From NCBI GenBank assembly GCA_015295805.1, contig DVEF01000068.1, forward strand, positions 1-56,742: DNA of 56,742 nucleotides, written 5' to 3'. The translations under genes were made by a program, and so were the position numbers. Below are positions 46,189-55,305 of the stretch, piece by piece. Below the pieces are notes generated by a model, which made no database searches, was not told where the DNA came from, and saw only the letters and a list, made by a program, of their open reading frames with translations. Source of the stretch: Geminocystis sp. M7585_C2015_104. Its GTDB lineage: Bacteria > Cyanobacteriota > Cyanobacteriia > Cyanobacteriales > Cyanobacteriaceae. Numbering within the stretch: the stretch's first letter is position 1; each line of letters begins with the position of its first letter.

Positions 46189-46680
46189 ATGTTGAAAAAA
46201 AGAGTTTTCATTTTTCTGATGGGGATTCTCTTGGCGTGGCAATCCTTTGTGGGGGAGGCAAGCGCGTTGAATTTAAGCGAGAAGGTGCGGACAATTCCCC
46301 TGAATGAGGAGGGGGATATGATTACTCTTTCCAACAAGGAGGTAGCCAAGGGGGCCGCCCTCTTCAAGAATAACTGTGCCCAGTGTCATATCCAGGGGAA
46401 AACTAAGACTAACCCCAACGTGACACTTAGCAAACAAGCTTTGGCCAATGCCCTCCCCGCCAGGGATAATTTGTTGGGTCTAATGGATTATATCAAACAT
46501 CCCACCAGCTACGATGGGGAGGAGGATTTGTCTTTACTACACATGAATACAGAACGTCCTGACCTGTGGCCGGAGATCAGAAATTATACTGAGGATGACA
46601 TTAAGGCGGTAGCAGGTTATATTCTAGTGCAGGCCAATGCCGATCCCAAGTGGGGCAATCTCTCTTTGATTGACAACTGA
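46189..46680 (+). CDS. psbV: PsbV-type (cytochrome c550-like) c-type cytochrome
   Basis: An N-terminal signal peptide (MLKKRVFIFLMGILLAWQSF, then VGEASA) targets the lumen. The mature part shows the cytochrome c550 pattern: IPLNEEGDMITLSNKE, haem site CAQCH near residue 62, TKTNPNV, ARDNLLGLMDYIKHPTSYDG, and a second axial His candidate in LLHMNTERPDLWPEIRN. PsbV is an extrinsic subunit stabilising the manganese cluster of photosystem II. Unusually, the C-terminus ends KWGNLSLIDN and lacks the usual GGKIYY-like tail, and several conserved positions differ, so it may be a PsbV2-like paralogue. A GTG at 46144 could extend it, but the ATG at 46189 gives a normal signal peptide. Confidence 0.85.
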   Translation: MLKKRVFIFLMGILLAWQSFVGEASALNLSEKVRTIPLNEEGDMITLSNKEVAKGAALFKNNCAQCHIQGKTKTNPNVTLSKQALANALPARDNLLGLMDYIKHPTSYDGEEDLSLLHMNTERPDLWPEIRNYTEDDIKAVAGYILVQANADPKWGNLSLIDN

Positions 46681-46905
46681 CAACTAGGATAGGCAGTCCG
46701 CCCATCGTACACAATGCCATAACCACCGCCCCACACCTTGTTTTTGAGCTTAAAACTGCCAACGGGTGTGGGTTTAATTTGCCGGGGGGTCAAGTCAGTC
46801 AATTCCTCCACTTTCCCCCATTGGAAAATTGTATAATTGGTACTCGTGGCCTGTTGGAGACGAATTCCGGTTATGGCCGCTTTTTATGTTCAAAATTGAC
46901 ACCCC

Positions 46906-47409
46906 ATGTCAAAAGCTAGAATCCTACAGCCGGACTTGGTGTTGGGAGATGTGGTTATCCACATAACTCCTGAATTACTTAAAAAATACAATCTGAAGGG
47001 TTTAATTTTGGACGTGGATGAGACTCTAGTGCCCTGGAATGAAACCGACATTTCCCCTCAACTATTAACTTGGATTGAACAGATACGTCCCCACGTTGCC
47101 ATTTGGCTTGTCAGTAATAATTTTAGCTACAGACGTATTGAAAGAATTGCCAATTACCTGGGAGTGCCCTTTTTGCACGGTGCTGCCAAACCCTCTCGTC
47201 GTAAACTGTTGCAAGCTGTCCGGGCCATGAATCTGCCCTTAGAACAAATTGCCATGGTGGGCGATCGTCTGTTCACGGATATTCTAGCCGGCAATCGTTT
47301 AGGGCTCTTCACCATTTTAGTGGAGCCCATGGGGTCCAAACAGTTTTCTATCCGCAATTTTGAGGTTTGGTTGTCCCAGCTGTTGGGTGTTTCTCTTAGT
47401 AAACATTAA
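46906..47409 (+). CDS. YqeG-family HAD IIIA phosphatase
   Basis: The 167-residue protein has HAD motif I as LILDVDETLVPW, motif II SNN in IWLVSNNFSYRR, a Lys in AKPSRR and motif IV VGDRLFTDILAGNRLG. Family members are small haloacid-dehalogenase-like phosphatases; B. subtilis YqeG is linked to ribosome- and growth-related genes and in plants a relative dephosphorylates phosphatidylglycerophosphate. The latter role would fit thylakoid lipid synthesis here, but it is inference. Confidence 0.88.
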   Translation: MSKARILQPDLVLGDVVIHITPELLKKYNLKGLILDVDETLVPWNETDISPQLLTWIEQIRPHVAIWLVSNNFSYRRIERIANYLGVPFLHGAAKPSRRKLLQAVRAMNLPLEQIAMVGDRLFTDILAGNRLGLFTILVEPMGSKQFSIRNFEVWLSQLLGVSLSKH

Positions 47410-47648
47410 TATTTGTTTGCATTCCTTCAAGTTTTGCTAGACAACTTAAAAATCTAAAAAAAATATTAAGAAAATGGGGGTTTAAAAAAAAACGTGGCAA
47501 TATAGGAGTCGAAGATAATATTGGGGTCAGCCGAATAAAGACCCTAAATATAAGGCCTGGTTGATATACTAATTTCATTTATACCCATAACGGGGGGGCT
47601 CTTTCACGGGGCGCCCCTTACGGTTTTTGGGGAAGTAGGGGTGAATAG

Positions 47649-48275
47649 ATGGCCGTGTCTAGACATAAGGAGATGGTCTTGAGGAGGGGAATAATAGCAA
47701 ATGGGGTTTTCAGGACAATTGCCGTAGGCCTATCTACGGTTTACCTTTTTTTGATGACCATCTCTTCTTCAACGGGTGGGAATTCTTGTCCAGAGGAGGA
47801 GTTGTATTCTGGCCAAAAGCCTTCTCCCACCACTAGGAGGGTAAGGTTGCCAGAAGAGGGGATTGAAATATCTGTGCCTAGCAACTACAGGGTTATAAAA
47901 AGGAGTAACGGCGAGGTAGAAGTCCTACACCCCGCAGACTATGCCCTTTTGCGGTGTGTTGCCGAGGGAAGGGGATATGGCAGGGGTTATTATTCGGAGA
48001 TTATTACCCTAATACCTAGAAAAGGAAACCTGACCCTGCTAGAACAAATAAAGAGGGACTTTCCGGACGAAGAGGTGGTTGATAGCTATTCAAGGGGTGT
48101 TTTGTCGGGGTATATTATCCAGTCGAAGGTAGGTTTAAGTCTTCCGGGTTTCATCGGCGCACACCCCACGAGGAAGGATGTATTACTGGTCATCAGTGCT
48201 AGTTGTGACTGTGACGTTGAGATGCAGGATTTCCTAGAGACTTTGTCCAGACTGGAGGTGGGGGTTTTGAAATAA
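47649..48275 (+). CDS. Secreted or lipoprotein-like protein of unknown function, 208 aa
   Basis: A basic N-terminus and hydrophobic stretch (about residues 17-40, ANGVFRTIAVGLSTVYLFLM) precede a Cys in GGNSCPEE, so it could be an exported protein, possibly a lipoprotein, though the lipobox is not canonical. The rest is a mixed soluble domain with EGIEISVPSNYRVIKRSNGE and a terminal SRLEVGVLK; it resembles small domains that follow stress or surface proteins, but I do not recognise a family. It converges on obgE. Confidence 0.65.
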   Translation: MAVSRHKEMVLRRGIIANGVFRTIAVGLSTVYLFLMTISSSTGGNSCPEEELYSGQKPSPTTRRVRLPEEGIEISVPSNYRVIKRSNGEVEVLHPADYALLRCVAEGRGYGRGYYSEIITLIPRKGNLTLLEQIKRDFPDEEVVDSYSRGVLSGYIIQSKVGLSLPGFIGAHPTRKDVLLVISASCDCDVEMQDFLETLSRLEVGVLK

Positions 48276-48303
48276 GGGGAGATGGGGGTTGCCACCACTG
48301 GGA

Positions 48304-49359
48304 TTAGGGTATAACCGGAGGTAGGGGGGTGGCATAGAGGCTGTTACTGGTTTCTGTGGGTTTAGGTTGAAGGGAGTCTAGTAAATCCCAGACTGCCTGG
48401 ACAAGACGATCACATCCTTTGCCAGTTGCGGCGGAGATAAGGAAAACCGGATTAGTGGTGAAAGACTGGAATTGGGCAAGGACTTCTTGTTGTCTTTCCT
48501 CCTCCACGCTGTCGATTTTATTAAGGGCGATGATTTCTGGACGTTCGTCTAAACCCTTGCCATAGGCGCGTAATTCCTGACGGACTACCTGATAGTCGTG
48601 AAGGGGCTCGGGGTTATTAATGTCTACCAGATGGACTAAAACCCTTGTCCGTTCGATGTGTCTGAGAAAGTCATGCCCTAAACCGACACCACGGGAGGCA
48701 CCTTCAATCAAGCCGGGAATGTCGGCAAATACTGTACCATCTCCTGTTGGTTTGCGCACCACACCCAAGTTGGGTACAAGGGTAGTAAAGGGGTAGTCTG
48801 CAATTTTGGGACGTGCTGCAGACAGGCAAGCAATGAGAGTAGATTTGCCGGCATTGGGCAACCCGATAATCCCCACCTCTGCTATCAGTTTTAATTCTAA
48901 ACGGAGACGACGGTATTCTCCTTCTTTCCCCGGTAGGGCGTATTCAGGCGCGCGATTGCTGTTGCTAAGAAAATGTCGATTACCCAGTCCTCCCTTACCT
49001 CCCTTGGCTGCCACAAAAGTCTGTCCTTCTTCCACTAGGTCTACCAGTAATTCCCCTGTATCTGCGTCGTATACTACTGTACCACAGGGCACTTCTATTA
49101 TTAAGTCCTTGCCGTCGGCGCCAGTACAATTGTTTGGACCTCCCCTTTTGCCGTTTTCAGCGCGAAAATGACGGACATATTTAAAGTCCAAAAGGGTTTG
49201 TAGTCGATTCACTGCTTTTAGTATTACATTTCCCCCTCGGCCGCCATTGCCGCCAGAGGGGCCCCCCGCCGGTACATATTTTTCCCTGCGAAAGGCGACA
49301 ATTCCATCTCCTCCTTTTCCCCCTTGCACTTCAATTTCTACTTGATCTATGAACTGCAT
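48304..49359 (-). CDS. obgE: GTPase Obg (ribosome-associated)
   Basis: Obg GTPases act in 50S assembly and stress control. The Gly-rich Obg fold is at residues 1-158 ([20 protein letters not shown] and [12 protein letters not shown]), and the G domain follows with G1 [11 protein letters not shown], switch I/G2 [15 protein letters not shown]3 [10 protein letters not shown] and G4 NKID. The length of 351 residues matches bacterial Obg without the C-terminal OCT domain of B. subtilis. Confidence 0.96.
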   Translation of the reverse strand: MQFIDQVEIEVQGGKGGDGIVAFRREKYVPAGGPSGGNGGRGGNVILKAVNRLQTLLDFKYVRHFRAENGKRGGPNNCTGADGKDLIIEVPCGTVVYDADTGELLVDLVEEGQTFVAAKGGKGGLGNRHFLSNSNRAPEYALPGKEGEYRRLRLELKLIAEVGIIGLPNAGKSTLIACLSAARPKIADYPFTTLVPNLGVVRKPTGDGTVFADIPGLIEGASRGVGLGHDFLRHIERTRVLVHLVDINNPEPLHDYQVVRQELRAYGKGLDERPEIIALNKIDSVEEERQQEVLAQFQSFTTNPVFLISAATGKGCDRLVQAVWDLLDSLQPKPTETSNSLYATPLPPVIP

Positions 49360-49718
49360 ATGTGCCGTGAGCCTTATCTTCTTCTACAGCCAATATTTAT
49401 TTTAGCCATTTCCCCATTTTCTCGCCCCAAGCCATGAGCAATTTTATCCCGTCGTAGCTATAATTTCCTCCCAAAAATTCCTTGATTTTACGAAGGAATT
49501 TGTTTCTCAATTTTTCCAGAGCACCACATATTAATTTCTACTTTTCTTTCCTGACAATTCTGTTAATAACTACTAGCCGATGCCTGTCTCAGCAACTCAC
49601 AGAAATATTCAACCACAGTGGAGGGTTTTATTCTCCTTTTTCGGGCTATTTGTTATATATCCAGGCCCTGCTGATGGAGGGGCAGGTGGGGGAGGTGGCA
49701 GAGCCCCGGGGCTGGGCA
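49360..49718. other. Intergenic region between obgE and recQ
   Basis: These 359 bases have no reading frame I trust. A perfect AGCCCCGGGGCT palindrome at 49702-49713 lies just after the recQ stop on the minus strand but has no T-run. The part next to 49360 must hold the obgE promoter. Confidence 0.4.
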
Positions 49719-51269
49719 TTAGGTTTCTGTTTTTCTGGTAGAATTTGTGGGGACAATTTTAACCCTTTTATTACCCCTAAGTACTTGCCAACTTTCTGAA
49801 TTTAATTTTAGGATGTCATGGCCGTCATTAGTTTCAGTTAAAAATCCCTGAAATATTAGTCCTCGTGCCAGATGTTCCCATTGGGCTCTACTAATATCCC
49901 TGCCGAGCCCATAGGTGGGGAGTAAATGATGACCGCATTTATAGACTTTTTTGGTTTTATTGCCTCTTAAAACATCTATAATATGCCTGACTCCAAATCT
50001 TTCGCCAGTGCGGGCGACACAAGACAAAAACTTTTTGGCCTCTACAGTCCAATCTTCCACATTTTTGGGATTCAAACAGTTATCACAGGCCCCACAATTG
50101 CCCTTAAATTTTTCGCCAAAATATTCTAGTTGGACGGTGCGCCGACAATAGGGGGTTTCTGCATATTCTTTCACTTTAAGGAACTGTTGTATTGCCAATT
50201 TTTGTTCTGTCAAAGTATTCTTTTGTCTAATAAAATATCTGATTTTGTGTTCGTCTTGAGGGCTGTATAGGAGGATACAAGTGGCTGGATTACCGTCCCT
50301 ACCTGCCCTTCCGGATTCTTGATAGTAGCTTTCTAGATTTCTGGGCAAATCGTGGTGAATGACAAAACGGACATTTGGTTTGTTAATCCCCATGCCAAAG
50401 GCAACGGTAGCCACCATAATCCTCACCTCGTCTCGTAGAAAAGAATGCTGGTGGTGTGTGCGTGTCTCGTAACTCAACCCGGCATGGTATGGCACAGCGG
50501 AGATGCCGTCTCGCTGTAGACTATAGGCTAAATCTTCAGTGGTTTTCCTGGTAAGACAGTAGATAATACCGGCGCCTTGAAGAGAATTTATTAGTCGGAA
50601 AAGCTGGGGGTAGGCTGGTATTTCTTTGGAAATAACCTGATAATACAAATTGGGGCGGTTAAAACTGAAACGGTGTATTATGGGCTCCCGTAGCTGTAAC
50701 TGAGAGATAATATCCCGTTGTACACGGGGAGTAGCGGTGGCAGTGAGTGCCATAATGGGGACGTGGGGGTAACGATGACGCAATTGTTTTAGTTGACGGT
50801 ACTCTTGGCGGAAGTCATGTCCCCATTCTGAAATACAGTGAGCTTCATCTATAACGAAGGAGGCAATAGAAACAGTGTTGGCCAACAAGTGGAGAAAGTC
50901 TTGAAAATTCTCACTGACTAGTCTTTCTGGGGCCAGGTATAGGAGTTTACATTGTCCTGCTAAAAGGAGTTTTTGTATGTTTTTGATTTCTTCTCCTGAT
51001 AGGGTACTATTGATGAAGGTAGCGTTTATTCCTTTTTCCTTAAGGGAGAAAACCTGATCTTGCATTAGGGAAATGAGGGGGGAGACGACGATAGTAACAC
51101 CCTGTCTTAGGAGTGCGGGTAACTGAAAACAGAGGGATTTGCCGCCGCCGGTGGGCATTATCACCAGTAAGTCTCGGTTGGTGAGGGCATCGGCGATGAT
51201 TTTTTCTTGCCCTTCTCTAAAGCCGTCATAGCCGAAGTACTTTTTTAGGGCTTGTAGTAACGATGTCAT
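49719..51269 (-). CDS. recQ: ATP-dependent DNA helicase RecQ
   Basis: RecQ unwinds forks and recombination intermediates 3' to 5'. The helicase core has GYDGFREGQEKII, Walker A MPTGGGKSLCFQLP near residue 40, DEAHCISEWGHDFRQEY near 143, SATATPR-like ALTATATPRVQRDI and QESGRAGRDG. The RQC domain has the zinc-binding Cys set (YCRRTVQLEYFGEKFKGNCG, then ACDNC). The protein ends soon after RQC at 516 residues, so the HRDC domain of E. coli RecQ (about 610 residues) is absent, a common short form. Confidence 0.93.
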   Translation of the reverse strand: MTSLLQALKKYFGYDGFREGQEKIIADALTNRDLLVIMPTGGGKSLCFQLPALLRQGVTIVVSPLISLMQDQVFSLKEKGINATFINSTLSGEEIKNIQKLLLAGQCKLLYLAPERLVSENFQDFLHLLANTVSIASFVIDEAHCISEWGHDFRQEYRQLKQLRHRYPHVPIMALTATATPRVQRDIISQLQLREPIIHRFSFNRPNLYYQVISKEIPAYPQLFRLINSLQGAGIIYCLTRKTTEDLAYSLQRDGISAVPYHAGLSYETRTHHQHSFLRDEVRIMVATVAFGMGINKPNVRFVIHHDLPRNLESYYQESGRAGRDGNPATCILLYSPQDEHKIRYFIRQKNTLTEQKLAIQQFLKVKEYAETPYCRRTVQLEYFGEKFKGNCGACDNCLNPKNVEDWTVEAKKFLSCVARTGERFGVRHIIDVLRGNKTKKVYKCGHHLLPTYGLGRDISRAQWEHLARGLIFQGFLTETNDGHDILKLNSESWQVLRGNKRVKIVPTNSTRKTET

Positions 51270-51558
51270 TTTCCTTTTACGGTGTTACTTTTTCCTATTG
51301 ATAAGTATTTTAAATACCTTCCATAGTCTTTATTTTTTTCTATTTCCCCTGCCCCCGTCTTCTGGAATCCTTATTTTAAAAGGGTTATAAATATTTTAAA
51401 TCTGAGATTATGGCGAATTAGGGCGAGTTTATATTATAAGTAATGATTATAGTAGCGAGGAGAAACAATTTCATTTTTAATATGTATAGAATGTTGAGCA
51501 TTTATGCTCTAGTATTCTAAATAGACTTACTGGAATAGTAAGGGGTATTAGCCTGTAG

Positions 51559-51885
<327 letters not shown>

Positions 51886-52231
51886 ACCGAAGTTCCCGGC
51901 AGAGTTATAATACTATTGTGATAAAATCATCCGCCCTCTGCCGGCGGTGGGACTTGCATCTCTTTCTCTCTCTTGTTTTGTACTCCCCTCTATGGGGGGT
52001 GTTGTTGTATTTTGTTATCAGTAACGAAACTCACCAGAGAAAAATTGGAACCTGGGGACAGGGATAATAGTCTAACGGTGATAGAAAAAGGGAGAATCAG
52101 CCATAAAGACAGGCCAAGATATATACCCAGTTTATCTGATTCTCTTTCCATAGGCAAATACGGATTGCGGAAATGTTGTCGTTGTGGCAATATTTCCCTG
52201 CAAGTGGGGTTTATTTTGTGATGATATTGTC
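51886..52231. other. Intergenic region downstream of petF
   Basis: These 346 bases hold a perfect nine-base stem, CCGGCAGAG (51896-51904) with CTCTGCCGG (51936-51944), enclosing 31 bases and starting 11 bases after the petF stop. A pyrimidine-rich tract follows. It could stabilise or terminate the petF mRNA. I see nothing else convincing before the next gene. Confidence 0.5.
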
Positions 52232-53017
52232 ATGGAAAAATGGGTTAAGAATATGTGGAAGAGTAGTATACTTCGCGGTTTAGCTGTATTATTATTAGCC
52301 ACGGGGAGTGGTTTTGTGCCCACTGAGAAGGCAGGGACTACGGTGACCTTTCAGGAAACCGAGGTGAAACAGGAGGATTTTATTGCGGTAGCCCAACCCC
52401 TTGGGGGAAACAGATATAATTTGCTGGTGATTGAGCAGATTCCCAAAAAAAACAGATGTTGGCGGGAGGAAGGAGAAAACCCGGTTTCCGTAGACTTGTT
52501 ACTGCTCAATTTTGATTTTACTGGCCATTGCCGTCGTAGCACTGATGCCAATGGTTATTCTATCCGCTATGATGGACAGGACTATGGCTTGGATTATATC
52601 CTTGCCCTGGTGGAAAGGAACGGGGAGGTAGTGTTGATGGGCTACAATCGTCGTAATACCTCAGCGTCGCCCATAGTGGTGGGCTCGACTCGGGGTATAA
52701 GCAGAAGTCCTATGAAAATTTTTCTCAATCCCGGTTGGCGTTTTACAAAAAGAACCTATGAGGGGAAGGTGTTGGGACATGTGTACTTCAGTTTTGATTC
52801 CAGCAGGGCTCCTGTGATGGAAAATAATGGTACAAGTCCAGCAACCAACAGTCCCAACGTCATAGATGCCCCACGGGGAGCCAATGGAGGTGAAAAAGGG
52901 AGGGTGTTGAGAGAGATTGTGGCGCCTCCGGCCAATGTGGCGCCTCCGGTGGGGGGAGAAAAGCCACAAAAAAGAAACCGGAAGGCATCACGTTTTGAGC
53001 GCTTTTCTGAGTACTAA
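52232..53017 (+). CDS. DUF3747-domain exported protein
   Basis: The N-terminus (VKNMWKSSILRGLAVLLLAT) looks like a signal peptide or anchor. It is followed by a domain I recognise as DUF3747 from cyanobacteria: FIAVAQPLGGNRYNLLVIEQ, VDLLLLNFDFTGHCRRSTDA, NGYSIRYDGQDYGLDYILAL and PGWRFTKRTYEGKVLGHVYF. A disordered Pro/Ala/Arg tail follows, with a short repeat (APPANVAPPV). I use the ATG at 52232; a GTG at 52184 or an ATG at 52253 are alternatives and no start has a strong ribosome-binding site. Function unknown. It converges on rps1 with nine bases between stops. Confidence 0.82.
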   Translation: MEKWVKNMWKSSILRGLAVLLLATGSGFVPTEKAGTTVTFQETEVKQEDFIAVAQPLGGNRYNLLVIEQIPKKNRCWREEGENPVSVDLLLLNFDFTGHCRRSTDANGYSIRYDGQDYGLDYILALVERNGEVVLMGYNRRNTSASPIVVGSTRGISRSPMKIFLNPGWRFTKRTYEGKVLGHVYFSFDSSRAPVMENNGTSPATNSPNVIDAPRGANGGEKGRVLREIVAPPANVAPPVGGEKPQKRNRKASRFERFSEY

Positions 53018-53026
53018 GACTATCTC

Positions 53027-54052
53027 TTATGCTTCGGTAGTCTCTTCGGCGGTGGTTCCTGAGACCTCTTCTACCGCTTCAGTGGCTGGGAGGACGGCTT
53101 CTTCTGCCCCTTCAGCTGTGGCTTCTGGCAATGTGGCAGCCTCCCCTTCTGCAGCGGCTAGTTGTTTTTCTTTCCATTTTTTGGCCATTTCCTCGGCCTT
53201 TTCAAAGACTAGTTGCCTATTTCTGAGCATATCCCCTGGTTCGGGCTCTAATTGCTTAGTAGACAGGGAGATACGACCTCTTTCGGCGTCCAGGTCAATG
53301 ATCATCACCTTAACCTCGTCATTGACATTGAATACGGCCTGAGGGGTTTCGATGTGCTCATGGGAGATTTCGGATATATGCAATAAGCCGCTGACGCCGC
53401 CGATGTCAATGAAGGCCCCATAGGGTTTGATACCACGAACAGTGCCCACCACCACTTGTCCTACCTCTAGGCCGTTCATCTTGCGCTCCACTAGGGCCCG
53501 GCGGTGACTGAGGACGAGACGGTTGCGCTCTTCGTCTACTTCCAAGAATTTCAAAGGTAGCTCCTGGCCCACTAGGTCTTCTTTGGCGTCTTTGACACTA
53601 ATATGAGAACCGGGTATGAAGCCCCTCAAACCTTCTACTTTCACCAGGGCGCCGCCGCGGTTGGTAGCAAACACATGGGCGTAGACTGTGGCGTCTTCTT
53701 CCTTCAACTGACGAACTCTCTCCCAGGCGCGCATGTACTCAATGCGGCGGATGGAAAGGGTTAACTGCCCGTCCTCGTTTTCATCGGCTAGGATAAAGAA
53801 TTCCCTGGTTTCATTGGGTTTCAACACGTCGGTGGGAGATTCCACTCGGTTGATAGAAAGTTCTTGCAGGGGAATATAAGCGGCGGTTTTGGCACCTATA
53901 TCAATCAAGGCTCCTTTCGGCTCGATGTTAAAAACTGTGCCGACTACAATATCTCCTGGGCTAAAACGGTAGTCGTATTGTTCTAAAAGAGCGGCGAACT
54001 CTTCACGGGTAAAGCCGATGTCCACGTTACGGGTTTCTGTTTGATTGACCAT
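53027..54052 (-). CDS. rps1: 30S ribosomal protein S1 (three S1 domains)
   Basis: S1 helps 30S subunits capture mRNA. Three S1 OB-folds are visible: GDIVVGTVFNIEPKGALIDI near residue 31, a more divergent middle one (VYAHVFATNRGGALVKVEGL) and GQVVVGTVRGIKPYGAFIDI. The tail is acidic, Glu/Ala/Thr-rich. Cyanobacterial S1 usually has three domains, unlike the six of E. coli. I start at the ATG at 54052 (MVNQTETRNV), the family's usual N-terminus, although the strong Shine-Dalgarno lies farther upstream (see the separate entry). It is in a row with nrdR, psbT and psbB on the same strand. Confidence 0.94.
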   Translation of the reverse strand: MVNQTETRNVDIGFTREEFAALLEQYDYRFSPGDIVVGTVFNIEPKGALIDIGAKTAAYIPLQELSINRVESPTDVLKPNETREFFILADENEDGQLTLSIRRIEYMRAWERVRQLKEEDATVYAHVFATNRGGALVKVEGLRGFIPGSHISVKDAKEDLVGQELPLKFLEVDEERNRLVLSHRRALVERKMNGLEVGQVVVGTVRGIKPYGAFIDIGGVSGLLHISEISHEHIETPQAVFNVNDEVKVMIIDLDAERGRISLSTKQLEPEPGDMLRNRQLVFEKAEEMAKKWKEKQLAAAEGEAATLPEATAEGAEEAVLPATEAVEEVSGTTAEETTEA

Positions 54053-54383
54053 AGGCATTTCCACTGTTTGGCTGTGAGTTGCGATAATGTTGATCCCTCC
54101 TGGATAACTGAAAAGAAGAACAATTCAAGTTTAGGGGATTAGATGAGTTAGAGTACAAGATCTACTATTCTACCCTTTCTCGACCCTGTAGGGGGAACTT
54201 TCCTTACCCACTAAATGGGGATTATTCCCTGGCGGGCTGATGGGCAGCTCTGGCGAGCTGATGGGCAGCTTTAAACCCAAACCCCCACCCCTTGGCCCCC
54301 ATCCCTCAAAAGGAGTACAATCTCCGGTTCTGCTTTTATTATACAAAAGACCCATTGTAGCTCATAAGGGAGGGAGGAGACCA
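54053..54383. other. Intergenic region between rps1 and nrdR
   Basis: This holds the 5' region of rps1, including a distant AGGAGG, and a 21-bp near-tandem repeat in which GCTGATGGGCAGCT occurs at 54236-54249 and again at 54257-54270. No reading frame is convincing. Confidence 0.5.
54095..54101 (-). promoter_or_regulatory. Strong Shine-Dalgarno displaced about 40 bases upstream of rps1
   Basis: The minus-strand sequence AGGAGGG occurs here, a perfect anti-16S match, yet no ATG, GTG or TTG lies at usable spacing. The first in-frame standard start codons are GTG 54064, ATG 54058 and ATG 54052. An in-frame ATT codon at 54088-54086 is seven bases from the site. It may be a standby site, a leader for autoregulation, or an ATT start. 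Confidence 0.55.
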
Positions 54384-54917
54384 TTAGAGATTTTTTGGTA
54401 TTTTTTGGTTGTTTTGGACGGAAACCTCTACCGTTAGGGAATTTTTCTCATTTTCTTCCTCCACAGTTTTGTTTTCCAATTCCTGAAGCATTGTCACAAA
54501 GTCTTGGATGCTGGTAAAATTCTTGTAGACGGAGGCGAAACGGATATAGGCCACCGGGGAAATATTACTAAGATGAGCCAGGACGAGGTCGCCGATTTCC
54601 TTGCTGGTGATCACCCGGGGTCGTTTTTGTTCTATTTCCGACTCTATTTTTTCCACTACCCTTTCTAGTGTTTCTAGCTTAACCCCTGTTTTTTCACAGG
54701 CCCTTACTAGTCCCCTTAGGATCTTAGTACGGTCGAAGGATTCTGTGCTCCCGTCTTTTTTAATCACCGTGATGGGGACAAACTCGATTCTTTCGTAGGT
54801 GGTAAAGCGGTAGTGACAACGTAAACACTCCCTTCTCCGTCTAACACTTTTCCCCTTATCCGTGGTTCTGGATTCAATTACCCTTGTTTGACTATAATGA
54901 CAGGAAGGACATTCCAT
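54384..54917 (-). CDS. nrdR: Transcriptional repressor NrdR
   Basis: NrdR senses ATP/dATP and represses ribonucleotide reductase genes. It starts MECPSCHYSQTRVIESR, with the zinc ribbon completed by CLRCHYRF, and is followed by an ATP-cone (ITVIKKDGSTESFDRTKILR). The length of 177 residues is slightly above the usual 150 because of a C-terminal extension. It lies between rps1 and psbT, in the same orientation. Confidence 0.96.
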   Translation of the reverse strand: MECPSCHYSQTRVIESRTTDKGKSVRRRRECLRCHYRFTTYERIEFVPITVIKKDGSTESFDRTKILRGLVRACEKTGVKLETLERVVEKIESEIEQKRPRVITSKEIGDLVLAHLSNISPVAYIRFASVYKNFTSIQDFVTMLQELENKTVEEENEKNSLTVEVSVQNNQKIPKNL

Positions 54918-55046
54918 AATCCCATGTACAATCCCATAATCCTATTTGCCTCGTGTTGTGAGGGGAACACCCCGTTCGGGGCGCAGCATATTTTCTCCAT
55001 GTTAGCAAGTGATATTAACATTTTTTTATATAAAGAGGAAGAAATA

Positions 55047-55074
55047 AAACAAAAAGCCCCCCACCCCGGGGGGC
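55047..55074 (-). terminator. Intrinsic terminator of the psbB-psbT operon
   Basis: On the minus strand, GCCCCCC and GGGGGGC pair around a GGGGT loop (55056-55074) and are followed by TTTTTGTTTT. It lies about 45 bases after the psbT stop. Confidence 0.85.
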
Positions 55075-55118
55075 GACGGGAGACTTGTTGCAGTTGTGGC
55101 TCCTCCCATGGGGAGGGG

Positions 55119-55217
55119 TTATCTCTTCTCGATTCTGGGAGGTTCTCGGAATACTACTGCGAAAAACAGGACCGCAATGGTCATAGCAAAAACCAAAATA
55201 TAAGCCACTACTTCCAT
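55119..55217 (-). CDS. psbT: Photosystem II protein PsbT
   Basis: This 32-residue single-helix subunit sits at the dimer interface of photosystem II, next to CP47. The protein begins MEVVAYILVFAMTIAVLFFA and ends FREPPRIEKR, matching PsbT. It follows psbB on the same strand after 88 bases, the arrangement common to cyanobacteria and plastids. Confidence 0.96.
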   Translation of the reverse strand: MEVVAYILVFAMTIAVLFFAVVFREPPRIEKR

Positions 55218-55305
55218 GGTTACCTCTCCTCTGTCATGTAAATGGGAAAAAAAGGGAAGGATAGAAACGGGGGTTTAATTCTATCCTAACCCATAAGACA
55301 GTCAT

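Noticed and set aside
46617-46811. 64-residue minus-strand frame overlapping the end of the PsbV-like gene
   Set aside because: Part of it reads protein-like (VGSFKLKNKVWGGGYGIVYD) and it could be a small gene or a remnant, but it overlaps a solid gene and I cannot tie it to a family.
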